This document shows positions 36,161-47,484 of a DNA stretch of 64,000 bases, piece by piece. The stretch covers positions 50,427 to 114,426 of the forward strand of contig JAQFVV010001089.1 of assembly GCA_028023455.1 (NCBI GenBank), given 5' to 3'. The notes under the pieces were generated by a model. That model searched no databases, was not told the origin of the DNA, and worked only from the letters and a program-made list of their open reading frames with translations. Position 1 is the first letter of the stretch; each line of letters opens with the position of its first letter. The translations under genes were made by a program, and so were the position numbers. Source of the DNA: Epiperipatus broadwayi. Lineage: Eukaryota > Onychophora > Udeonychophora > Euonychophora > Peripatidae.

Positions 36161-37537
36161 TCAGTTCAAAAACATTATGAGTACGAGTATTATATTTTTT
36201 TTAATACCTAAGTTAGAAAGAAAATTAGATACAGAAATATTCTGGGAGATGAATTTATGAAGAAGTTTGAGATCTCTTGTTTTTCGTCTCAGTAGTAAAT
36301 CAATATAGTGTTCATTACTTAAACTATTTAATTTTGCAAATTTGTCAAAAACAGACTGAATTCTTATGATATCTGTCCTGTTATGAGGATTCCATATAAT
36401 TGAACCATACTCCAAGATGGGAAGAACTAAGGATATAAAAAGTTTAATATTTGTAAATTTATTAAATGCTTTTCCATATCTGTAAATAGCTCCTACAATT
36501 TTAAGAGATTTATTCACCATAAAATTAATGTGATTATGAAAAGATCCATTATTGGAAAATATTATTCTGAGATCTCTTTGATGATCATTTGTTATAATTT
36601 TAGAGTCCCCAATATAATAGGAAAACCATAAGACTTCAGATTTTCTAGAGTAAGAGACAATGGAGCACTTATCCATATTTATATCTATATAATTATATTC
36701 ACACCAATTCAAGAAATTATCTACATCACTTTGAAGTAAAAAACAGTCATTAATAGAATAAATATGCCTAAAAATTTTGCAATCATCTGCATAACATAGA
36801 AGATGTGAAAATTTAATGCATGTTTTTAGGTCATCAATGTATACATTAAATAATAAAGGTGCAAGAACACTGCCTTGAGGCACCCCAGTGAAGCAATAAT
36901 AAGGTAATGACAATTTACCATTAAACCTCACACAAGACATTCTATCCCTAAGAAAAGAGTCAAACCAATTAATTAATAATTTAGAAAAACCTAACCTACA
37001 AAGCTTCTGAAGAAGAATTTTATGATTAACTCTATCAAAAGCCTTGGACATATCAAAATAAACAACATCTAACCTAGATTGATTCTCAATTGAATTTGAA
37101 ATGTGATCAAAAATAGTTAGCAAATTTGTTTCAATGGACCTATTAGGCAAAAATCCATGCTGCTCTGGTGCCAAAACCTTAGAGACATCCAAGATAATTT
37201 TATTATACAAACATCTTTCAAAAATTCGAGCAACAGTGTGTAGAATTGAAATAGGCCTATAGTCACTTACCAAATTTCTAGATCCTTTCTTAAAAATAGG
37301 AACAACTTTAGCAATTTTAAGGGATGTAGGAAAAGTACCATTTGCTAAAGAGCAATTAAAAATATGTAAAAGAGGAGAAGCAATGTATTCAGCACATCCT
37401 TTATAAATGAAAGCTGGAATATTGTCAAGGCCCACACTAGAATGTAATTTAAGCTGCCCAATAGCAAAAATAACATCAGATTCAATAAATGAATCAAATG
37501 TTATCCTTTCTTCAACTAGATCATTATTTTCAGTCAA
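36161..37537 (-). pseudogene. LINE C reverse transcriptase
   Basis: A 458-codon open frame. DNIPAFIYKG is near residue 38, then VVPIFKKGSRN and YRPISIL (93, fingers). YFDMSKAFD (150, motif A), GVPQGSVLAP (208, motif B) and CYADD (238, catalytic) follow, and then the thumb and C-terminal ILEYGSIIWNPH. Catalytic residues are intact. The conserved end (DVLRFSPLFRLPRTYN) lies in another frame that closes near 36,020, so a frame change interrupts the last 50 codons. A second frame change near 37,580 separates it from the endonuclease part. Confidence 0.88.
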
Positions 37538-37599
37538 ATCAGTAAAAGAATTAGATTGTTTAAAAAGCTCTGAGAAATAATGAGAAAAATCATCAGCAA

Positions 37600-38312
37600 C
37601 TAGATTAGAATTATTATTCTGTAATTTTTTTTTGTAATACCTAAATCCTTAACTAGAGACCAAAATTGCAAGGGATTATCAGAAATATGACTTTCAGTAT
37701 TTTGTATAAATTTTTGAAAATCTCTATGATATATAACCTTTGACAATCTTCTATAATTAATAAAATTGTTATAATAATTTAAGTTCTTAGTTTTCCTATA
37801 TTTACGATGATGAAATGATTTCCTTTTAATAATTTCTTTAAGAGAAACTGAAAACCAGCGAGGAAAACGTTTAGTTAAAAAAATTTTCTTAGGAATGTAT
37901 TTGTCAATTAGTTCACAAAATGATTGTTCAAAATATTTCATACAAAAATCTACATCAGATGAAGAATACAAATTTTCCCAGTTAAAATTGGATAATTGTA
38001 AACAAAGACCCAAATAATTTCCTTTTCTGTAGTTTCTTTTCATAGTTTTAAAGGGACAGAGTCTATTAAATTTAATATTAATATAAAATTCTAAGGGAGG
38101 ATGATGCAAGTCAATGGAAAAAGGAAGAGAAGAAGTAGTTAAACATTCAATTGTAGGAAAATTCCTGAGAATATAATCCAATGTGTGATCATTAAAATTG
38201 GTGTATGGATTAAATTGTTTTAAATTCAACAAATTGCAAAACCGAATCATTCTCAATGCTTTACGTGAAAAAGAGACAGAATCTATGATAGTAGTACCCG
38301 AATATAAATCCG
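37600..38312 (-). pseudogene. LINE C endonuclease tail and linker
   Basis: The frame reads from the (ATT)n tract into the end of an AP-like endonuclease: FNDHTLDYIL, then PFSIDLHHPPLEF where other LINEs have the SDH box. It continues into the linker typical of jockey/CR1 LINEs (FPRWFSVSLKEIIKRK, then NPLQFWSLVKDLG). The poly-Ile start comes from the microsatellite and is not part of the protein. The first half of the endonuclease is missing. The SDH serine-aspartate pair is replaced by ID, so activity is unlikely. Confidence 0.78.
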
Positions 38313-38439
<127 letters not shown>

Positions 38440-39250
38440 TTCCGATTTTTTCTTCACTATTGATAACAATGTAATATTAAATACGCTTAACGTATATAGT
38501 GAAATTAAATTCAACGATTATATTAATATTTCTTAAGGCTAAGCGCTTTCAGAGCTTACACTCATATTCATAGCCTTTTAACGTAGTAATTTATGCAAAT
38601 CTATGCAAGCTTATTTATATTGTCCATCTCTTTGAAATGGAAAAGCATGTGTCTCTCCTGTTTATTGCTTTCAAATCTCTTGATATATACCATGCTTCTT
38701 TCACCTTCCTTTTGATGTCATTTCTTTCAGTTGCAATTATCCTAGCATTTGCAGGTTCAAATTCATGATTAGCCTCTTTTTGGTGGTCCACAAATACTGA
38801 GCTGCCTTCGTTTGTTCTTAATACTCTTTTGTATAAGTATTTATGCTGAGCCACTCTGTTGTTTATAGTGGCCCGAGTCTCACCATAGTATACTGCACCG
38901 CAGTTTGCCTGAGGGCATGTCAACTTATACACCACATGTGGTGTTGATTGTAGGTCAATTTTGTCCTTAGAATTGTTCAAAATCCTGTTGGTGTTTGGAG
39001 GGGTTCGAAAACCTACTGCAAATTCATTCTGCAATTTATTGACCAGTTTTCTAGCAATGTTAGGAATATATGGCAGACATATGCGTTGTTTTTTGTCCCT
39101 GCTAGGTTTGGTTATGTTTTCATAAAATGTTTTAATTCTTCTGTTGATGGTTATTAAATCATAACCAACCTTCATCAGATCATTAACATATTGGTTAATA
39201 TTTACCCTTCTTTCTTCTTCATATTTGCACAAATGGTAATTCCTGAACAA
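38440..39250 (-). mobile_element. Penelope-like element fragment, left copy
   Basis: It holds the linker and GIY-YIG endonuclease end of a Penelope-like retroelement plus a 3' untranslated region. It is 5'-truncated at about 39,240-39,250, where it meets the right copy head to head. The two copies match for about 670 bp with only a handful of differences. This copy runs about 40 bp further at its 3' end before meeting (TAA)n. The RT domain is absent. Confidence 0.88.
38615..39250 (-). pseudogene. GIY-YIG endonuclease of a Penelope-like element, left copy
   Basis: A 211-codon frame to a natural stop. It has a basic linker with ICLPYIP near residue 57, then VVYKLTCPQANC (106) and VYYGETRATINNRVAQHK (120), the GIY-YIG signature with a nearby Cys pair. 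It continues with DHQKEANHEF (155) and KEAWYIS with the likely catalytic Glu near 185, and ends at KRWTI. In intact Penelope-like elements this domain nicks DNA so the upstream RT can prime. The RT is missing, so this copy could only be a stand-alone nuclease if expressed. Its first codon is TTG and is not a credible start. Confidence 0.88.
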
Positions 39251-39252
39251 AA

Positions 39253-39918
39253 AAGCAGAAAGAATTAAAACATTTTATGAAAACATAACCAAACCTAGCA
39301 GGGACAAAAAACAACGCATATGTCTGCCATATATTCCTAACATTGCTAGAAAACTGGTTAATAAATTGCAGAATGAATTTCAGTAGGTTTTCAAACCCCT
39401 CCAAACACCAACAGGATTTTGAACAATTCTAAGGACAAAATTGACCTACAATCAACACCACATGTGGTGTATAAGTTGACATGCCCTCAGGCAAACTGCG
39501 GTGCAGTATACTATGGTGAGACTCGGGCCACTATAAACAACAGAGTGGCTCAGCATAAATACTTATACAAAAGAGTATTAAGAACAAACGAAGGCAGCTC
39601 AGTATTTGTGGACCACCAAAAAGAGGCTAATCATGAATTTGAACCTGCAAATGCTAGGATAATTGCAACTGAAAGAAATGACATCAAAAGGAAGGTGAAA
39701 GAAGCATGGTATATATCAAGAGATTTGAAAGCAATAAACAGGAGAGACACATGCTTTTCCATTTCAAAGAGATGGACAATATAAATAAGCTTGCATAGAT
39801 TTGCATAAATTACTACGTTAAAAGGCTATGAATATGAGTGTAAGCTCTGAAAGCGCTTAGCCTTAAGAAATATTAATATAATCGTTGAATTTAATTTCAC
39901 TATATACATTAAGCGTAT
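39253..39918 (+). mobile_element. Penelope-like element fragment, right copy
   Basis: A near-identical, opposite-strand copy of 38,4xx-39,235. It begins in the linker (IKTFYENITKPSR, about 39,270). One missing base near 39,380 breaks the frame ahead of the GIY-YIG domain. Its 3' end stops at GCGTATTTAAT and passes directly into (AAT)n, about 40 bp short of the left copy. Confidence 0.87.
39419..39784 (+). pseudogene. GIY-YIG endonuclease of a Penelope-like element, right copy
   Basis: A 121-codon frame from an ATG at 39,419. Apart from its initial Met, its translation equals the last 120 residues of the left copy, including VVYKLTCPQANC, VYYGETRAT and KEAWYIS. The upstream linker is out of frame owing to a single-base deletion. 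Confidence 0.87.

Positions 39919-40006
<88 letters not shown>
39919..40006. repeat. (TAA)n microsatellite at the right edge of the retroelement block
   Basis: About 29 perfect units immediately follow the right Penelope-like copy. Confidence 0.97.
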
Positions 40007-40008
<2 letters not shown>

Positions 40009-40261
40009 TTTCTACTTAATGGTGAAAGAATAAAAATCTTTTGTTTCTTTTTTTAAAAGTTGCTTTCTACAACTTTATATGTTTTAAGATATAACTTTGT
40101 CATAATCTACTACTGCATTTGTTATTGTTTTTTATGTAGATCTAGATTGGCAATCTGTGTTTATACAAAAAAGTATACCTACAATAATTATTACAGTTAT
40201 TCTCTTACTTTTCCAAATTTTTATATTCTTCATTTTTTCCACTCACTTATGTAATCTGTGT
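40007..40261. other. Short AT-rich gap, nothing recognised
   Basis: A 64-codon frame here has no recognised domain and is not supported. Confidence 0.5.
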
Positions 40262-40622
40262 CTCCTTGAGATAAACCTTGTGGGAATAAGGACCATAATT
40301 TATTTGTATCTGTCATGATTGTATATATCTATTAGAAGAAAAAAAAACTTTTTCATTCCCAGACACATATTCATTATCCCTTATCAGGAAATTGAGAAAA
40401 AACTCAGAGGTAAAACACCAATACACTCACTATGGTGTCTAATGTATAATGATGAGTACTGAATCAGTGTCCATGCATTATATGAATAATAACAGTAATA
40501 ACCACTGCAATGACAAGAATGTATGGAATTGGCATGAGGAATTTGCCCTGCTCAGTACATTTAATACCTTTAATTAGGAATTAAAGGGCCTCCTTTCAGT
40601 TAACAGCAAATTGCTTTCAATA

Positions 40623-40625
<3 letters not shown>
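40262..40625 (-). mobile_element. Stand-alone 5' fragment of the RTE element
   Basis: This matches the first ~365 bp of the RTE copies (compare 54,350-54,713 and 23,399-23,760). The shared landmarks occur in the same order, from GGAATAAGG through CTCAGAGGTAAAA to CTCCTTTCAGTTAA. It stops before the endonuclease frame. LINE copies usually lose their 5' end, so a 5'-only piece is unusual. Its 5' edge touches (TA)n. Confidence 0.8.

Positions 40626-40662
<37 letters not shown>
40626..40662. repeat. (TA)n microsatellite
   Basis: About 18 TA units abut the 5' edge of the RTE fragment, as also seen at 23,278-23,398. Confidence 0.95.
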
Positions 40663-40665
<3 letters not shown>

Positions 40666-42177
40666 TATTAAAACTTTGTAAAAAATAATAATATAGCTAT
40701 GAAAATACATTATTATTCTAAGATTAACATAAAAACTATCATCAGATATTTCAAATTGGCATCACATTTCACATTATCTTATCTTTGAATCATTCAAATA
40801 TTTGGTTGTTTTTAGAAAAAAATATTTTAAGAGCATATGTAGTCTCTACAATCACATTCTTATGCATAGTAAAGTAACTCATGTGCAGCTTTTGGGGGCA
40901 TTTAATTTTCATCATTATGTGCAATTCATGTCAAAAATTGAAGTAAAATATGGTTTTATTGATATGAATATTAACTAAAATATATGCTTTCATAAAATCT
41001 TTCAGTGCATTCTGAATTCAGATAGATCAATGGATGTGTCTTTAAAAAAATACACCAAATATTAGTGTGCATGGATACCTTCATCTTTCAGAAATTGATT
41101 TCTGATTTTTAGAAAGTGCAACATGCCATTTACACTCTATTTATTTAGTTAGTTACTATTTTTTATAAAATTATAATAAATATTTATATTTCGACAAAAA
41201 AAAATAATGATTTCATTGAGATTTTATTTGAATAGGTTTGTTTTAGCAAATATTTATTTATATACACAGCTTTTCACTTCCTTTTTTTTTTAAATTATAG
41301 TTCCATGATAATAAATATTTAAAATATATAAAACAGTTTTTAAAAAGAAAAAGAAGGAATGTTGAATTTATATACAAATATTTATTTGTTTGAAAATGTA
41401 CACATAAAACAACAAATAGCATGGCTTTTCTGAAATTAAAAATTACAAATTCCCAAATAAATTTATTTATTGAGATTGGACCTAGCCATTATTTCTTTGA
41501 CAATATATTTTATAATGTTAATCTTTTTGATATAGATTGTAGGAGCACAATATCAAATCATTTATTGACATGTGAATTTTGTAGATAAACAAATGTGTTA
41601 CTTAAAACGAAATTAGTATATCATAAATTTTGTATTTTTATATGAAAATAACAGTTATTTGTCCAGATCATCATCAATTTAAAAAAAAATAATTATTAGC
41701 AGTGTCTGCAATTCACAACGAAATCCATCAGATTTTGAAAAACCTTTTATTATTTCTGGAATACTACCTTGAATAAATGTTGTCCGAGTTTACTCTTGGG
41801 TGTAAATTTTTCTAGAATTAAATCATTCCCCGATTTTTATCTATACAATATGATTGTCAATGAGATATTTACTAGAGAATGCATAAATCTTGAAATATGA
41901 TATTTACATAAAATTCTACTATGCTAGAACATAAAGAGATAACTTTTTTTTTTGTTAAAAGCTATTTCAATAAGATCAATATCCATTCCTCCAAAATCAA
42001 TATAATTTAGTAAGTTACATACAAATTTTAAATATATAAATATTGTTGAGGCAACTATTACTATATTATAGTAAGAATACTAAACTAAATGAGTTTATGT
42101 GATCACTATTTTTGTTATCCGTTTTAGCTTTTTCCTGAAAATGTAATAAACTGTGCAAGATTATTAAAATAAATAGT
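40663..42177. other. AT-rich stretch, nothing recognised
   Basis: No coding signal or recognised repeat. Confidence 0.55.
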
Positions 42178-42335
42178 ATATACACATATATTTATGAACA
42201 ATTATTAAAGAGTTATATATATATATATAATCCCAGTGCATACAGCTATACTGAAATATACACATATATTTATGAACAATTATTAAAGAGTTATATATAT
42301 ATATATAATCCCAGTGCATACAGCTATACTGAAAT
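42178..42335 (+). repeat. Perfect tandem duplication of 78 bp
   Basis: Two adjacent 78-bp units (42,178-42,255 and 42,256-42,333) look identical, including an internal (TA)n run of the same length. Two identical copies in fast-changing AT-rich DNA imply a very recent event or an assembly duplication. Confidence 0.9.
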
Positions 42336-42357
42336 AAATATACAAATGCTAATCACT

Positions 42358-42443
42358 CCACATGGTTAAGAAATCCTGCACGAACTCTAATGTATTTATA
42401 TATTAGTTCACAGAGGGCAGTACTGGATTTCTTAACCATGTGG
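42358..42443. repeat. Hairpin with perfect 19-bp arms
   Basis: The arm CCACATGGTTAAGAAATCC at 42,358-42,376 is exactly complementary to 42,425-42,443. A second short pairing (GAACT..AAT with ATTAGTTC) extends the fold within the 48-base spacer. It could be a tiny MITE or a small hairpin RNA. There is no evidence of transcription. Confidence 0.75.
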
Positions 42444-43485
42444 GCTGATTTAATGCTTAATATATATATACAAACAAACGATAAATAAATATAAGTATGA
42501 TAAAATTATGTTTTCTTCTTCAAAGGCCTTCATCAATATATATTGTGCCCTTTTATATGGGTCTCCATAAATTGTTGTATCCATCTAATTAAAAAAATTT
42601 AAATTTAAGATATATTTAGCTATATGATTTTAATTTTGTTTATGATAATCTTTTAAAAAGTGTAATTAAAGTAATTCATGAGTGTTTGATATGTAAAAAT
42701 TGTGCTGATGTTTGAGAGAGACATTTCAATGGGAATGATAATAGTATATGGTTGGGAAAACTGGCCATAAGCAATACTGCATTAATAAATTTAATAAATA
42801 ACTGTTTAAAGTTAAAGTTTTAAAAGACAAGTTAAAATTAAATGTATATATTTACTGTTGATAAAAATTAATATTTAATAAAGGAATATAAATATTTTAA
42901 TTATTCGTATTCCATGATAAAAGATTAATATTTGATTTTAATAATATCGAATTATTATTTTAAAAATTGTTATAAGATATTATTTATTTTAAAAATATTT
43001 ATTTTAAAAAAATGAATTGTTAGTTTATTTTTAGATTATTACAAGCGTTTGTAGCTTTGTTGTAAAAAACAGATGTTAATTAAAATACGTACACACATGC
43101 TTGGGAGTTTTTTATTTTAGTAAAGTTGCAAAGCTATTTTAAAAATTCTGTTATAAAATTTATAAATATTATATTGGTTATCACGAGATAAAAATAAAAA
43201 TAATTAATGTGAAATATTAAATCTGATTTTTAAAATATTGCTTAAAAGCATAACGAATAAAAATAGACTTAGTTTGTTTATAAAAATAATCTTATAAAAG
43301 TTAAACGTGAAATTAAGTAAGAAAGTATATTTTAAAAATGTTTAATGGATTTAAATAAATGATGAATATTAATTTAAGAATTTAATAATGTGATAAATAA
43401 TAAATATTAAATAAGTCATTATTTATTTTTAATTCTGTTGTGTTGGTAAAATATGTAAATAAGCTAGCAAGTCAATTGTTTAATT
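42444..43485. other. AT-rich stretch with one motif shared with 46.9 kb
   Basis: CTTCAAAGGCCTTCATCAA plus a TATATAT extension at about 42,518-42,545 recurs at 46,890-46,915 on the same strand. Nothing else is recognised. Confidence 0.6.
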
Positions 43486-43546
43486 CACCAATCAAGTGGG
43501 AGTTTTCTTCCGGTATAAAACCAAGGTTCAATTGTTAGGAGGTGAC
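43486..43546 (+). promoter_or_regulatory. Possible RNA polymerase II core promoter (CCAAT and TATA boxes)
   Basis: CCAATCA at about 43,488 and GTATAAAACC at about 43,514 are spaced about 25 bp apart. They lie in a short patch that is clearly less AT-rich than the surrounding kilobases. The arrangement fits a TATA promoter with a start near 43,545, or the U3/R part of a solo LTR. Neither reading is proven. Confidence 0.35.
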
Positions 43547-43746
43547 TTGTGATTGAAATTCTTAAAGTAAAGAGTGCTATTAGAAATAGCTAAGTGATTA
43601 TAGACGCTTTTAAAATGGTTTTAAAATTATAAGAGAGTAGTTTTTTAAAATAATTTATAAAAGTTACCGATGAATATGCAGTGTTAATTTATTATAGTTC
43701 CCTATTAATCATTTCCTATTAATGCTCAATTTACTATCAAATAATC

Positions 43747-43878
43747 ATGAGGACATCGTATAAGTATAAAATGTATTGGAGACTTTATGCTGAAAATTTG
43801 ACAAACGCTGGATTGACTAGCAGAGTTATTAGATGCTTAACAGTAATACGTTGGACTTTGTATAAATTTAAAAGCTAA
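43747..43878 (+). CDS. Small 43-codon open frame of unknown function
   Basis: It starts at a true ATG and stops at TAA. It encodes a basic peptide with Trp, Arg, Cys and few Ile/Lys runs (it contains YWRLYAENLTNAGLTSRV). That composition is unlike the translated AT-rich background. It sits about 200 bp after the possible promoter at 43,486. No domain, signal peptide or homologue is recognised, and no splice sites were assigned. It may be chance. Confidence 0.25.
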   Translation: MRTSYKYKMYWRLYAENLTNAGLTSRVIRCLTVIRWTLYKFKS

Positions 43879-46846
43879 TGATAGTTGATTTTTATAAATC
43901 AAATATTTAAAAAAATGAGAAATACTTCTTTATGAAGCAAGTATTTGTAAATTCTAAATTTAAATATATATCTTGGTAAAGATATAATATATAACAGTAA
44001 TTGTATAAATATTTGCCTTGTTAAGTCTTTATGGTATAAAAGACTAAATTCTGACAATTTTAAAAAGGTAAATAAATTGGAGATTTAATAAGTAAAGAAA
44101 TACTTGTATAAAATTATTATATTATTAGAGTCTAAATGCTGGTCGTACAAAAGACTTTAAAAATAAACTTACCTAAATATCTCTTATGGAATGCGCAAAT
44201 CTACGTGGATATCCAAATTAAATCAATTAAAAATAATTAAATCAGAACTTTGTAAATTATAGACTAATTCTAAAAAATAATAACTTTAAAATAATTTTTC
44301 TATAAAGAAGAGAATATGGATCCTATAAACTATTTTAATTTTATTTTATTTTATGGTAAAATTAACTTTGACTTTATTTTTAAAAAAAGAATGTTTTCAT
44401 TTTTGTCATAAAAACTTTTAAAGAACACGTGATGTACCGGAAAAGGAAGTAATGTTTAGTGAAAACTTGTGCCTAGGAAAAAGAACAATGACAACTGGAT
44501 GAAAACATCGTTGGATGTTATGTAATATTTTTATTTATTAACTAACATAAATATTTCATTAATCATTGATTTATTAAAGATAGGAAAGGTACATTTACAT
44601 TTTTTTTAAATAATAACTAAATACTAATATAACTTTTTATTGCATAAAGTTTATTTTATAATTATACAACACGTAATATTTTAAAGAATAATTGTTGAGT
44701 GTAAATGTGAAATTATTTTGTAAAACTGGAATCCTGGAGGACATCATATGACGGACTGTACATTGAAGTATCATTTATGGTAAAAAATTGTGTAATGATA
44801 ATAATAATTTGATGTATTTATTATGTTTTCTTTAGATCAACCAAATGTTATATGATTATTGAATGAATGTATTAATATTTAAATAATATACACGCACAAG
44901 ACTAATAATAGCAGTTTTATTTTAATATGCATATTTTAAATTGATGATATAAATTTAGTACAACGTAATATGATACCCTAGAAGTAATTATATGATTCTT
45001 TCGTGAATGAATTTCAATGTTTCTGTTCCAATATTAGAAATCAGATTTATTATACTAGTGTAAGTTTTTTTTTTTTCTTTTAAAGTTAGTAAGAAGTATA
45101 TAAGGTCTATATTTTATTTTATTTTTTATTAGATGAGTTACGTTAATTTTACATAGAAATTTATATATCTTGATTGAAGGCTTATTGTATATAGAGGATG
45201 AGGTATAAGAGAGTTTGGATTGTTATTATTTTGTTTTGAAATTGATCATTTGTTTTTCTGAAATTAAATAAGGTTGAAATGATTTTTTGTAGGTAGTAGT
45301 TTTATAAAGGAATAAGAATAACAAGTAAAGAAAAGTAATGATTTAAAATGGAAAAGAATCATAGAATTTTATTTAACATTATACTTTATAAAAGTTGAAA
45401 TTGTTGAATAATTTTAAAATATTATTTTTTTTAAAAAATACATATACGTATTGCATATTTTAATAAGACAGGTAGTATGACACTATATCGGAATGAAATA
45501 AACAGTGATAGTCAATAATTGTTATTATACTGCAAAGTTATATCAGTTGATACATTAATTAATATTCGAGTCATACTGATAATAAATGTAATACAGCCTT
45601 ATACATTATAATATAAATAACAGTAGGACTTAAGTGAAATAACATTTACATTATTAAAGTTAGTTTATTTACATACATGCTACATGAATGATATCTTACA
45701 TAAAAAATTTTCTTATATTAATTGATAATAAGTAATATTTATGTAAATTAAAGTCATAAACTTAATTGAATTTTATTAATAAAACATTTTCTGAAATGTA
45801 TAAATTATCTACTTATGGTTATGGAAATAATAACAGTGTAAAAATCTTGTATTATTTTTTTTCTTATTTTTATTTTATTTAGTTCCATTTAAATGTAAAT
45901 AGTGTAAATAAATTATTTGTTAAAGTTAATGTAAATAAATTTGTTAAGTTGTTTAAAAGATGTGTTGAGTTCATTATTTTACACCACAGCATTTGACAAC
46001 GGATAATTTGAATAAACATAATATTTGCACAATATGAATTTATTATTTTATTATTTGAGAAAGAAACACAATATTTCATAATATAACTTATAGAAATTGA
46101 TTGACATTAACATATAATATTACAATGGTCATAAAGTAATTATAATGCACAATATAAGAGTATAAGATTATTTATTGCCACAAATTGTTGAATTATAAGA
46201 TTTTGGTTTATTTTAAAATTAAGATACTATATGGAAATGAAAGACATGCATATGATTTATTTATTTTTTAATGATTAAAAGTATAATCCAATAGATAAGA
46301 TTTAGATATACCCTAAAGATTATTATTGTTAGTGATTATTATTAGAATAAGTTAGGTGTATTTAGGTTTGATATTAAATCCCTTATCATTCCTATCTACA
46401 TGAATTATTATTACTTTAAGATAATTAGAAGAACCTGAGATCATGTTAATTATATTTCCTTAACAATAGATTAAGATTTATTTATCTATTATTATTAAAG
46501 ATAGTTTATTTATAAAAGCCATAAGAATGCTGTAGAGTTAGTAATGAGATAGTTAGAAGTAATAGTATTCTTATGCCATTGAGACAGTGTCTTGGAGAGA
46601 CATTGACTCAATGTAAATCTGATTACCAATTGTAACTTCACTTCACAATCTCATGATTTTAGTAAATATTTATTTAATTAGTACATAATATTGAACTATA
46701 TTAATTTTGATAAGTTTGTAATATATATGATAAGTTATAATATTATAAAAATATATTAAAGATAGTTGTACATATTTTAGCCGAGCATAATGATTTAATT
46801 GAGCTAGTCATATTTTAAATTATATCATATATCGAGAAGAGAGGGT

Positions 46847-46849
<3 letters not shown>
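43879..46849. other. Long very AT-rich stretch, nothing recognised
   Basis: No open frame of note. Short less AT-rich patches at 44,430-44,510 and 44,725-44,765 are unreadable as protein. No transposon ends were found. Confidence 0.55.
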
Positions 46850-46891
<42 letters not shown>

Positions 46892-46924
46892 TCAAAGGCC
46901 TTCATCAATATATATATATATATA
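46850..46924. repeat. (TA)n microsatellite interrupted by a shared motif
   Basis: TA units at 46,850-46,889 and 46,909-46,924 surround CTTCAAAGGCCTTCATCAA, the motif also found at about 42,518. Confidence 0.9.
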
Positions 46925-47320
46925 ACAATTAGAAACCAATCACCACTTAGACATACCTGATATAAATAATAATCAACATTTTCAAACTTTTGACAAGGTA
47001 TTCTCCTTTCAACAATATAGATGAAAAAATGTTCATAAGTGCATTTACTTTAAGATATCTTTCTACAAATACTGGTTTATCTTCTTGTGACATTTATTAG
47101 TATTTGATAAGTATTTATAAATGATGTTTTGATGACATTTTGACCTCCTCTTTGACTTTCTTTCTGATGACTGTATAAATACATTTAGAAGGTTGGATAT
47201 GCTTTTATTTTTTATATAATATATTTATCATTTAGTAATAGAATTGAAATTGACAAAACCTTACTATACATAACAAACAACGTTTGACTAATTTATTTTT
47301 AACATTATGAGTTATTTTTG
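46925..47320. other. AT-rich stretch, nothing recognised
   Basis: No gene or element recognised. Confidence 0.55.

Positions 47321-47484
<164 letters not shown>

Larger units (their letters stand above)
35839..38312 (-). mobile_element. LINE C: jockey/CR1-like non-LTR retrotransposon, 5'-truncated
   Basis: On the minus strand it runs from a truncation within the endonuclease domain, at the (TAA)n tract near 38,312, to a 3' tail AATAAATAAAGAATT that joins LINE B2 directly. It retains the end of the endonuclease, the linker and the whole RT. It is close to LINE A in RT sequence and at the C-terminal LRFSPLFRLP motif. Its frames are broken by at least two indels, one in a run of nine T near 37,624. 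Confidence 0.88.

Noticed and set aside
38440-39918. Hammerhead motif in the Penelope-like 3' region
   Set aside because: The conserved core is not visible in the fragments present here.
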